A stretch of 64,000 nucleotides of DNA from Hippophae tibetana (lineage: Eukaryota; Streptophyta; Magnoliopsida; Rosales; Elaeagnaceae). The stretch spans positions 111,111,816 to 111,175,815 of the forward strand of contig CM072801.1 in assembly GCA_037013495.1 (NCBI GenBank), given 5' to 3'. The notes under the pieces were generated by a model. That model did no database searches and was not told the origin of the DNA. It was given only the letters and a program-made list of their open reading frames with translations. This document shows positions 1 to 8,384 of this stretch, one piece after another (positions within the stretch are counted from its first letter, which is position 1; every line of letters starts with the position of its first letter). The position numbers and the translations under genes were made by a program.

Positions 1-270
1 AACCATTAGATGGGGGAAAAGGACCCATAAAGTCAATCCCCCATACGTCAAAGAGTTCAACAACTAAATTAGATGTCAAAGGCATTTCATCTCTTTTGCT
101 TATGTTTCCTGTTCTTTGACATCTATCACATTGTGCACAAAACATATGAGCATCTTTAAAAAGAGTGGGCCAAAAGAATCCAGACTGTAATATCTTACGG
201 GCTGTCTTTTCTCCTCCAAAATGACCCCCACAATGAAGTTCATGACAAAAAGTCAGAATGCTCTTATGTT
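1..270 (-). other. Integrase N-terminal zinc region and start of catalytic core
   Basis: The HHCC-type zinc-binding region has His codons at 233-235 and 221-223 within HCGGHFGG, and Cys codons at 128-130 and 119-121 within CDRC. The core then opens with VWGIDFMGPF, where the Asp at 32-34 is the first residue of the DDE triad. The second Asp and the Glu are beyond the window. The motif style is that of plant Athila/Tat integrases. Confidence 0.9.
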
Positions 271-619
271 CTTCTTCAGGTACACATCTCCGGATGACTT
301 GATCTTGACCAATCTTGTATAAATAAGGGTCATCCCAGAAATAGTCCTTAATAGTTTTAAAAAACCTTTTCTTCTCCTGATATGAAGTGTTAGGTCGCAA
401 AACACCAGTGGCAAGATAGTTTACAATATCAGCGTACCATGGGTTCGGACCTATGAAAAATAACTGTTCATCAGGAAAGGTTTCAACTATATCGTCATTA
501 CTCTCATCTTTAAGAGAATTAAAGTCAGAAATTAACCTAGACAAATGGTCAGCTACTAAGTTTTCACTGCCTTTCTTATCCTTGATTTCTAGGTCAAATT
601 CTTGTAAGAGTAAGACCCA

Positions 620-1870
620 CCTGATTAATCTTGGCTTGGCATTTGGTTTACTCAATAGGTATCTTAAAGCAGCATGATCAGAATGCACAATCACTTTAGA
701 TCCTACTAAATAAGACCGAAATTTGTCTAAAGAGAATACTATAGCCAAGAATTCCTTTTCAGTGGTGGTGTAATTCATCTGGGCATCATTGAGTGTTTTG
801 CTAGCATAGTAGATGACATGTAAACGCTTTTCCACTCTTTGTCCCAGGACTGCTCCTATTGCATAATCAGAAGCGTCACACATTATTTCAAAGGGTAAAG
901 ACCAGTTTGGTGCCATTATAACAGGGGTAGATGTGAGTTTATCTTTCAAGGTATTAAAGGAAGTAAGGCAGTCATTGTTGAAATCAAAATCAGCATCTTT
1001 GGATAGCAAGTTACATAATGGACGACTTATTTTAGAGAAATCTTTAATAAATCGTCTGTAGAATCCTGCATGTCCCAAGAAGCTTCTTATCCCCTTCACA
1101 GATGTAGGGGGAGGTAGTTTGGATATCAATTCAACTTTTGCCTTATCAACTTCAATACCCTTGTTTGAAATTATATGTCCTAAAACTATCCCTTGTTGAA
1201 CCATAAAATGACTTTTCTCCCAACTAAGGGTTAGATTGCATTCAATGCATCTTTCTAAAACCAAAGTCAATTTATGTAAGCAATCATCAAATGAGTTCCC
1301 AAAGACAGAGAAATCGTCCATGAAAATCTCAATGAATTTTTCCACCATGTCCGAGAAAATGGATATCATGCATCTCTGGAACGTGGCAGGGGCATTGCAT
1401 AACCCAAATGGCATTCTGCGAAAAGCAAATGTCCCAAAAGGACATGTAAATGTGGTCTTTTCCTGATCTTCTGGTGCTATGGGTACTTGATAATATCCAG
1501 ACAGTCCATCCAAAAAACAGTAAAATTCGTGCCCAGCTAATCTTTCCAACATTTGATCAATGAATGGAAGAGGAAAGTGATCCTTTTTCGTATATAAATT
1601 TAGTTTCCTAAAATCTATACACATTCTCCATCCAGTGATTATTCTAGTGGGCACTAATTCACTTTTGTCATTCTTAACAACTGTTATCCCAGATTTCTTT
1701 GGTACCACATGCACTGGACTAACCCACTTACTATCTGCAATAGGGTAGATAATCCCTTCTTCTAATAATTTAAGAATTTCCTTCTTAACTACCTCTTGCA
1801 TGTTTGGGTTTAGTCTTCTTTGGGCCTCTCGTACAGGTTTAGCACCGTCCTCCAAGTTGATCTTGTGCAT
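620..1870 (-). other. Reverse transcriptase and RNase H domains
   Basis: Reverse transcriptase runs from about 1870 to 1100. The palm Asp is at 1508-1510 in FLDGLSGYYQ, and the FMDD pair is at 1313-1318. QGIVLGHIIS and LGHAGFYRRFI follow as expected for Ty3/gypsy. RNase H lies at about 910-620 with CDASDYAIGAVLGQR (Asp 875-877), TEKEF (Glu 752-754) and HSDHAALRYLL (Asp 677-679). All expected catalytic residues are present, so this part looks competent at sequence level. Confidence 0.92.
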
Positions 1871-2369
1871 ACACATTGTTGGACTAATGCCTCTTATATC
1901 CCCTATACTCCAACCTATAGATTTCTTAAACTGTTTAAGCACTTTGATGAGTTCCTTTTCTTGTGGTTTGGTCAAGGTTGAAGAAATTATCACTGGATAA
2001 GTTTCCCCTTCTCCCAAAAACACATATTTTAAGTGCTCAGGTAAGTCTTTGAGTTCAAGTTCAGGTGGATTGGCCTCTTTAATAGATGAAGAACTGGGTA
2101 GATTTAAAAGTGTACTAGATTTTGTCATCACTTCATTATTGTCTAGTTGTTCAAGGTACCCCTTTATTTCCTCATCTAAATCTTCTTCAACCTTTTCAAG
2201 TGTAAGAACGGTTTCAAGCTTGTCTTCTATTCTGGTTCGGAAAATATTGTTTTGGACAAGATTATCCAAAGGATCAACATCGAATATTTCATCGATGGCA
2301 GAAATAGAAGGGAAAGGTGAAGAATCAAAAACTTTAAAATGAACAGTCTCTCCTAAGACTGTCATTGTC

Positions 2370-2710
2370 AAATTTCCATCTTGGACATCAATAATAGTTT
2401 TAGTAGTTGCCATAAATGGTCTACCAAGCAGTATTGTGTGCTCTCTGTCCAATGCTGGATTTTCTTGCATATCCAGAACCACAAAGTCAACAGGTATTAT
2501 CAGTTTGTCTACCTGTACCAAAACATCCTCAACTATTCCCTCTGGATATTTAAGAGATCTATCTGCAAGTTGAAGGGACATAGTTGTGGGTTTTAAATCC
2601 CCTAGATTGAGTTGTAAGAATATAGAGTAGGGCATCAAATTTATACTAGCACCTAAATCAAGCATTGCTTTAGCAACCTTCCTATCCCCCATAGTTATGT
2701 TTATAATAAA
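2370..2710 (-). other. Aspartic protease domain of gag2-pol
   Basis: The active-site motif LDLGASINLMPYSIF has its Asp codon at 2657-2659 (residue 556). The flap-side motif ILLGRPFMAT follows at about 2400-2450. The DLG spelling in place of D[ST]G is common in plant Athila-type proteases. This domain would cut the polyprotein into Gag and Pol parts. Confidence 0.85.
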
Positions 2711-4324
2711 ACTTCCAGGGTCTTTCAACTTAGGGGGTAGTTTGTGCTGAAGTACAGCGCTAGAAATTTCTGATACTACTACTCGTTCATTCAGTTCATA
2801 CCTCCTTTTCTTAGTGTTCAACTCTTTGAAAAATTTGGCATATGAGGGCACATTCATGATCACTTCTAATAATGGTAAATTGATATTTACTTTAGAGAGC
2901 ATATTAAAAAGATCAGTGAATTGCTTATCTTGTTTGGATTCTTTCAACCGGTGGGGAAAAGGTACTTGTATCTGGTGTGGTTCTGTTGTCTTTTGAATTT
3001 TGGGGGTGTCAGATGACCCCCCAATGAGTTTTTCAGAAGGCTTGTTAAGTTTAACACTTGTGTCTCCTTTTTGCGAGATTAGAGTATCGCCTTCTTTGTT
3101 ACCTGAACTACAAGGTAGATTGTTAGAGATTTCAGGTAAACTAGTATTGACTACCTTACCACTTCGAAGGGTTCTAACATCCTTTGCTTGTTCTGGTTGA
3201 CTGGGCAACTTTCCTGGTTCTTTCTTTTGCATTTGTTCAGCCAGTTGCCCAACTTTAGATTCAATCCTTTTAACTGAAGCCTCCATGGTGTTCAACCTTT
3301 GATTAGTCATCAATTGGTTGTCACGACTAACTTGAATAAAAGCATTCAAGCTATCTTCTAAGGTTGGCTTAAAAGATTGGCTTGGTGGGTAAGGGTGGTT
3401 GTTATCTGACCTTAGTGTTGGATATTGGGTGTAGGCTGGGTGATTATAGGTGTTTGGATGATATCTTTGAAAAGATTGAACTTCCTCTATGGCATCGACA
3501 CTAGAATCACAAGTATTTGAACAATTATGAGTACCATGCCCAATTGAACAACACACTTCACATACCTCTTGATTTGAAATTTGGTAGGAAGTGAGGAATT
3601 TCACTTGTTTAGTCAATTCAGCAAGTTGCAAGGTTATCTCATTATCAGAGCCGACTTCATTGACCTTTGCTTTCCTTCTACCACCTCTTTGTTGGGAATT
3701 AGAACCCAACAGCTCATAAAGATTATAGGTTTCCTCTGCGGTCTTTTCTCCTACAGCACCTCCAGCAGCATTATCAACCATGTATTGACTCTGTAGTGTC
3801 AATCCATCATAAAAGAATTGGTTTTGTAGCTGTAAGGGAAAGCTATGATTTTGACATTGCATGAAAAGGAGTTTGAATCGTTCCTAAGCTTCATGAAAGG
3901 GCTCTTCATTCATTTGAGAAAATGTTGCTATCTTTGTTCTTAGATCAACAGTCTTTTGATGGGAATAGAACCTACCCATGAAAATTTCATAGACTGCCTC
4001 CCAAGTTTTAAGAGAACCTGACTGTAGAGTAATGAACCATGACCAAGCTTTATCTTTGAGAGTGTAAGGAAAACACCTCATCCTAAGTTGATCTTCATTA
4101 ATTGCATGTAGTGGAAAGGTTTGGACAATAGCATAGAATTCTCGAATGAAATTTAAAGGGTCTTCATTAGGGATACCGTAAAAGGAAGGCAACAAAGAAT
4201 AATGAATCTTTTTCAATTCATAATTCCTTGCAGCCTCTTGTAATTGGATACCGGAAGTTACATTGCCAATGATTAGCATTGTATATTCTTTCATCTTTTT
4301 CCGCCTATCTTCAGCATCTCCCAT

Positions 4325-4447
4325 GGTTGTTTGTAGTTGAAAATGATCCTCCTCCTATTGTGTATCAACATTTTGCTTTTAGTAGATATCTCTAAGAAAT
4401 ATTTATAACTTGATAAAACGTAAAAGCAAAAAGTGCAAGGAACCTAA

Positions 4448-4479
<32 letters not shown>

Positions 4480-4690
4480 AGTGAATGGACAGAATTTTTT
4501 TTTTGAAACAAACGAATTTTATTTCATCTGAATTTTTATTACACGCAAACTAAAACAAAGGAAAATACAATAATGGGTGACCTCCCATACAGGACTAAAA
4601 TTTATCGTCTTCTAGTAAGACGTTGCTTGGAGATTGCAGAATAAAAAAAACTCAATGTCTCCTCTTCATTGAATTCATTTAAGTATCAAA
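4325..4690. other. Spacer between gag1 stop and gag2 start
   Basis: No coding signal is seen. In the minus sense it holds two AATAAA hexamers (4535-4540 and 4518-4523). An A10 run at 4495-4504 starts 13 bp after the second. An A25 run follows at 4448-4472, with the presumed leader of gag2 beyond it. Two small hairpins lie near the gag1 side: ATGGG/CCCAT at 4573-4588 and CGTCTT/AAGACG at 4606-4622. The poly(A)-like order suggests an RNA-derived junction, but the gag1 leader also has long A and T runs, so it may simply be leader-type low complexity. Confidence 0.7.
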
Positions 4691-6028
4691 TTAGTCTTTG
4701 CCTTTTTGCAAATGTTCAACTAACTGTTCAACTTGAACTTCCACCTTTTTGATAGAAGCTTCCACAGAGTCCAACCGTTGATTGGTTTTAGATTGATTAT
4801 CCCTACAGACTTGAATAAAAGAATTCAAGTTGTCCTCCAGGGTTGGTTTATTGGGAATGCTTCTTGGAATAGGTGGGTGGAATTGCTGACCTGCCTGGTT
4901 TGAGCCTTGAGTGAAAGGAGGGTTGTTTTGCCTCCAAGAGAAATTTGGATGACTTCTCCACCCAGGATTATAGGTATTTGAGTTGGGATCAAACCTTGGT
5001 CTCTGTTGATATGCTCCCAACACATTGACCTGTTCAGGTCCAGTTGTTTCTCCTTGATATGGACAGGCTTCAGTACCATGTCCCATGTTGCTATACAAAC
5101 CATATTGATCATTATTGGTGTTGGTTTGTGTAGCGAGAAGGGCAACTTGCTTAGTCAGTTGAACAAGTTGTTGTTGAACTTCATTACTGGAGTCGATTTC
5201 ATGAACTCCAGCTTTTCTCACTCGGGAGCTTTTCTGTTGGGAATTAGCACCCAACATCTCAAAGAGGTTATACGTCTCTGAGGCAGTTTTTTCTCCTATT
5301 GCTCCTCCTGCAGCGTTGTCGACAATGAACTGACATTGTTGTGTAAGTCCATCGTAAAAGAATTGGTTCTGCAACTGCAGGGGAAAGCTATGATGGGGAC
5401 ACTGAGTGAGAAACATCTTGAACCTATCCCAAGCTTCATGGAATGGTTCTCCATCCATCTGAGAGAAAGTAGCAATCTTTCCTCTCAACTCTGATGTTTT
5501 TTGATGGGAATAGAATTTTCCCATGAATTTGTTGTAAATGTTACCCCATGTCATCAGAGAACCTGGGGGAAGTGACATCAACCAAGCTTTGGCCTTATCC
5601 TTTAGAGTGTAGGGAAAACATCTCATCCTAAGTTGATCCTCGTTTAGAATACCGAGGGGGAATGTTTGGACCGTAGCATAGAAATCTCTCATAAAGGAAA
5701 GAGAATCTTCATTAGGTAACCCATAAAAGGAAGGAAGCATAGAAAAATGAATATTTTTAAGGTCGTAATTCCGAGCAGCCTCCCCCAACTGGATAGCGGC
5801 AGTTGCCGTGCCTATTACCGGTCTTGCAAACTCTTTCATTGTGGTTTCCCTAATATGTTGGTTTTCCTCCATTTCTTTTGGTTCTAGTAAAGGATTAAGA
5901 CTTGGTTCTATGTTTGGCTCAAAAACAGGTTGATGGGTAGAATCCAGTTTTGTTGACACTTGTTTAAATTTATGAAATTTATTTACATATGGTGTAAGGG
6001 GGTTTCCTAAGGATCTCCTACCACGCAT
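4691..6028 (-). CDS. gag: Gag protein (gag1), stand-alone ORF
   Basis: This is an intact 445-codon ORF from ATG 6026-6028 to TAA 4691-4693. Residues 1-75 form a basic then acidic N-terminal stretch absent from gag2. The retrotransposon Gag core follows (EAARNY, PSFYGLPNED, RCFPYTLKDKAKAW, FYSHQKT, QCPHHSF), then a Gln/Asn/Pro-rich segment and a C-terminal heptad-like helix ending at the stop. Over about 117 core residues I count roughly 72% identity to gag2. The zinc knuckle is altered: the first two Cys positions are Tyr (Y309, Y312), while H317 and C322 remain. It ends where gag2 enters the gag-protease linker, and no pol follows. It would supply capsid protein alone. It may be a captured second gag or a remnant of a recombined element. 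The ATG choice follows the longest frame. Confidence 0.88.
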   Translation of the reverse strand: MRGRRSLGNPLTPYVNKFHKFKQVSTKLDSTHQPVFEPNIEPSLNPLLEPKEMEENQHIRETTMKEFARPVIGTATAAIQLGEAARNYDLKNIHFSMLPSFYGLPNEDSLSFMRDFYATVQTFPLGILNEDQLRMRCFPYTLKDKAKAWLMSLPPGSLMTWGNIYNKFMGKFYSHQKTSELRGKIATFSQMDGEPFHEAWDRFKMFLTQCPHHSFPLQLQNQFFYDGLTQQCQFIVDNAAGGAIGEKTASETYNLFEMLGANSQQKSSRVRKAGVHEIDSSNEVQQQLVQLTKQVALLATQTNTNNDQYGLYSNMGHGTEACPYQGETTGPEQVNVLGAYQQRPRFDPNSNTYNPGWRSHPNFSWRQNNPPFTQGSNQAGQQFHPPIPRSIPNKPTLEDNLNSFIQVCRDNQSKTNQRLDSVEASIKKVEVQVEQLVEHLQKGKD

Positions 6029-6664
6029 AGACTATTGTAAACGTAAATTTAAAACTCCTGTCAACAAAATAAAAAATTTAGATAAAATTTACATGTTATT
6101 TTATACAAAACACTAAACAAAACTAGTTAAACCCTAAAAAAAAAAAAAAAGAAATTTTTCTTTTTTATTTTTTTTTTTTCATTTTTTTTTATTTTTTTTT
6201 TTATTTTTTTGTAACATAATTAGTATTAACCAAGAGTGCTCCCAGGAAAGAATGGTGGTGCAAACGGCACCTTAAATACCATTCTCCTAGCCAGAGCAAC
6301 GTTCCCAGGAAAGACTAGTGGCACAAAGGCTTCCAAGAACTAGTCTCCTAGACAGAACTCCCTTAGATTTTTACTTTTTATGTTATTTAGTTAATTAGGT
6401 ATAAATTCAAGTAATGTTTTTTTTTTTTTTTTTTACTATTTATGAACGGTAAATTTTTTTACTTCAAATTTCAAATTTCTAAATTATTTTACAAAAAAAA
6501 TTATTATTTTTTTTTTATTTTTTATTTTTTATTTTTTTATTTTTTTATTTTTATTTTTTTATTTATTATGAATTTTGAAATTTGATTATTATTAAAATAT
6601 CACAATTATTTACAGCACAAAAATGTTTTTAAAATTTTGATAAATAATTTAAAAACGCTATTCC
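6029..6664 (-). other. 5' untranslated leader of the retrotransposon
   Basis: This non-coding stretch lies between the primer site and the gag1 start. It is strongly A/T-rich with long T and A runs (about 6138-6212, 6418-6434 and 6480-6570). The only complex sequence is the pair of tandem hairpins at 6238-6358, annotated separately. No ORF with coding character was seen. Confidence 0.8.
6238..6358 (-). promoter_or_regulatory. Two tandem covarying RNA hairpins in the leader
   Basis: Two imperfect direct repeats of about 60 bp each fold alike. Copy 1 (6238-6297) pairs GCTC with GAGC, then AGGA-aa-GAATGG (6244-6255) with CCATTCTCCT (6279-6288), and has an inner GGTGC/GCACC stem. Copy 2 (6301-6358) pairs GTTC with GAAC, then AGGA-aa-GACTAGT (6307-6319) with ACTAGTCTCCT (6339-6349). 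Paired positions change together (C-G to T-A, A-T to C-G, G-C to A-T), which supports a real RNA structure. The position in the leader fits a packaging, dimerisation or translation-control element. That role is inferred. Confidence 0.65.
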
Positions 6665-6682
6665 TCCCCGGCAACGGCGCCA
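6665..6682 (-). other. Primer binding site for tRNA-Asp
   Basis: The plus strand reads TCCCCGGCAACGGCGCCA, which is the 3' end of plant tRNA-Asp including CCA. The minus-strand RNA is therefore complementary to that tRNA over 18 nt. It lies 6 nt inside the LTR end, as expected for minus-strand priming. Confidence 0.93.
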
Positions 6683-7177
6683 AAAACTTGATGAACGAAA
6701 ACCGGCATCGCCGATCTCCGCAAATACTTTGGTTTTAATATTTATAAAACTCTCGCAAGTGCACGAATCATTTCGTAGAAAATGATAAGTATACTCCCAA
6801 GGTCGATCTAAGGAAGGAATGTATGTGGTTTTTAACTTATTATTCAATCTTTTAAAAACGAAATTAAATCCTAAACATCCTGTCACGATAGTTTGGTTTT
6901 TGTGTTCCTAATCTAATAACATAAAATAAAACATATATACAGATTAATTAAATATAATCTAAAATCATAAAAATAAACATAGATACAAATTCAATAAATA
7001 ATTATCTAGAAATAAACATATATACGGATTCAATAAATGTTCATGCAAATTTTTATCATTTATATTAGCGGAGTATTTATGGATATAATAACTAAATTAA
7101 TTATGCTTGCTCATATTAACTAGGTTATTAAAGATATAAATTGACATTTTATTGATTCTCTCTTTTTTATATAAATA

Positions 7178-7330
7178 CCACCTTTGGTGGGGTTAGATAT
7201 TCTTTGTTAACTAAACAAATCAATTAACACCTATGGGTGGGGTTGATAACTAATATGCTTAATTAAATTAATTCCTTTTTCTAAGAGATTGAAAATGAAC
7301 CATTTAAATGCCACCTTTGGTGGGGTTAGA
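7178..7330. repeat. Three short hairpin repeats within the LTR
   Basis: CCACC-ttt-GGTGG followed by GGTTAGA occurs at 7178-7198 and 7311-7330. A diverged copy (CACCTATGGGTGGGGTTGAT) starts at 7228. Each forms a short stem. They fall in the transcribed part of the LTR if the TATA box at 8095-8103 is used. No function is known to me. Confidence 0.6.
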
Positions 7331-7939
7331 CAGTTTAAAATTTATTCAAGGTGTCCAAATTAAACCTAAGAATTTAATTATCCGAGTACTAACTTTCAAG
7401 TTTTAAAACCACTATTGAAAACATGTTGTCAATACATTTTCACATAATAATTCTTATAAAAACTTTTGAAATAGAGTTTCACTCTAACTACCGGGCGATT
7501 GTACCAACAAATAAAAGAGCACTACTCTAAATTAGACCGAATAACTAAACCTTAAAATCTAATTTTCATTTTTAAGTTTGTAATGAAAAATAATATATTT
7601 CTCTCTAACATTCTTAATATAAAATCTTGAATAAAAACAAAATCAATTCATTTTAGAAATTTTCGCCTATTTAATATTTTGCAAGCATAACAACGTCGTT
7701 ATTACATCATATTTACTAAACAGCTAGCATAGTTAAATTTAACCACAGACAAGTTGAATATAACATGTAAGAATAAAGCATAAAAATAACTGTAAAGAAA
7801 ATAAAATCCTTACAGAACTTCGACGCTATTCCCGTTGCTAGAAAACCTCCGAGCGGAATTTGCACTTCCATATATTGAATCAAAAATCTAAATTATTACA
7901 AAAACATTACAAGTTCCTCTCAAAAAGAGAAGAACACTA

Positions 7940-8060
7940 AACCTAAGAGAATTGAACTAAAAACTAAGAGAAAAACTAAGAAAAGCTTAGAAACTAAGAA
8001 AGAAACTAAGAGAAACTAAAAACTAAGAAATGAGAGAAAGAAAGAAGAGAGAAGTGAGTT
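7940..8060. repeat. Purine-rich AACTAAG direct repeats downstream of the TATA box
   Basis: At least six AACTAAG or close variants occur, separated by A/G-rich bases and grading into an AAAGAAGAGA tract. In the transcribed minus strand this is a pyrimidine-rich (CTTAGTT) segment just after the expected transcription start, probably the start of R. Confidence 0.5.
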
Positions 8061-8094
8061 TTGAAGGTGTGATTTGAAGTGAATGGAAGGGGGG

Positions 8095-8103
8095 TATTTA
8101 TAG
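8095..8103 (-). promoter_or_regulatory. LTR TATA box
   Basis: The minus strand reads CTATAAATA followed by CCCC, a good plant TATA box. It sits between the upstream ACGT cluster and the pyrimidine-rich transcribed start. Transcription would begin near 8060-8070. Confidence 0.7.
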
Positions 8104-8169
8104 GTGAGGATGGAGAGAAAAAATGAGTAAAAAAATATTAAAAAATGTAAAAACGCGTATTGGAATTGC

Positions 8170-8218
8170 TGATGTCATCAATGACGTCAGCATGACGTCA
8201 CAGGGGCAGCTGCACGTG
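8170..8218. promoter_or_regulatory. bZIP-type ACGT cluster in U3
   Basis: There is a TGATGTCA at 8170-8177 and perfect palindromes TGACGTCA at 8182-8189 and 8193-8200, with starts 11-12 bp apart (about one helical turn). A CAGCTG E-box at 8207-8212 and a CACGTG G-box at 8213-8218 follow. TGACG tandems are known targets of plant TGA-type bZIP factors (as-1-like), and G-boxes bind bZIP or bHLH factors. The cluster lies about 70-125 bp upstream of the TATA box. Confidence 0.65.
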
Positions 8219-8221
8219 AAA

Positions 8222-8316
8222 AAAGGGGCGAAAACGCGTTGGGCGCGCGGAGGGGGGCTGCTGGGGCGCGCGCGGCTGGGCGCTGGGCTGCGCGCACGGC
8301 TGGGCTGCGGCGCGCA
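8222..8316. other. CpG-rich block in U3
   Basis: This segment of about 95 bp is dominated by GCGCGC and GGCTGGGCTGCG-type repeats, in strong contrast to the A/T-rich surroundings. Reading frames crossing it (8098-8393, both strands) are artefacts of base composition. Confidence 0.7.
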
Positions 8317-8328
8317 ATTTCCGTCTTT

Positions 8329-8384
8329 TTGACATTTTTGACCTTTTCGACCCATTTCGTCCGATTTTTCCATGTTTGTTGACC
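8329..8384. promoter_or_regulatory. Three TTGAC W-box cores in U3
   Basis: TTGAC occurs at 8329-8333, and TTGACC at 8338-8343 and 8379-8384. This core is bound by plant WRKY factors. Short motifs like this arise easily by chance in T-rich DNA. Confidence 0.35.

Larger units (their letters stand above)
1..4324 (-). pseudogene. gag-pol: gag2-pol polyprotein, one in-frame TAG, 3' end off window
   Basis: The frame starts at ATG 4322-4324 and runs open to the window edge for 1441 codons, apart from a TAG at 3884-3886 (codon 147). I checked every codon from 2 to 3883 and found no other stop. Gag core is at residues 1-240. A CCHC zinc knuckle follows (C255, C258, H263, C268). Protease DLGAS has D556. 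Reverse transcriptase has FLDG (D939) and FMDD (D1003, D1004). RNase H has D1150, E1191 and D1216. The integrase zinc region begins near residue 1361, and the first catalytic Asp is D1431. The TAG sits in the Gag core where gag1 has Trp (TGG), so it is most simply a G-to-A nonsense mutation. It is not at a gag/pol border, which argues against programmed readthrough. The product would replicate the element by reverse transcription and integration. Confidence 0.9.

Noticed and set aside
453..3796. Short plus-strand ORFs across the first 4 kb
   Set aside because: They lie antisense to the clear gag2-pol frame and have no recognisable domains.
3884..3886. Programmed stop-codon readthrough between Gag and Pol
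   Set aside because: The TAG is in the middle of the Gag core at a Trp position, far upstream of the zinc knuckle and protease, so a nonsense mutation is simpler.
4825..5281. ORFs overlapping gag1 in other frames on both strands
   Set aside because: They are shadows of the gag1 coding sequence.
6665..6682. A tRNA-Asp gene fragment
   Set aside because: Only the 18-nt 3' end is present, placed 6 nt from the LTR end, which is the primer binding site layout.
6629..6886. 85-codon minus-strand ORF
   Set aside because: It runs across the LTR end and the tRNA primer site, so it is not a protein gene.
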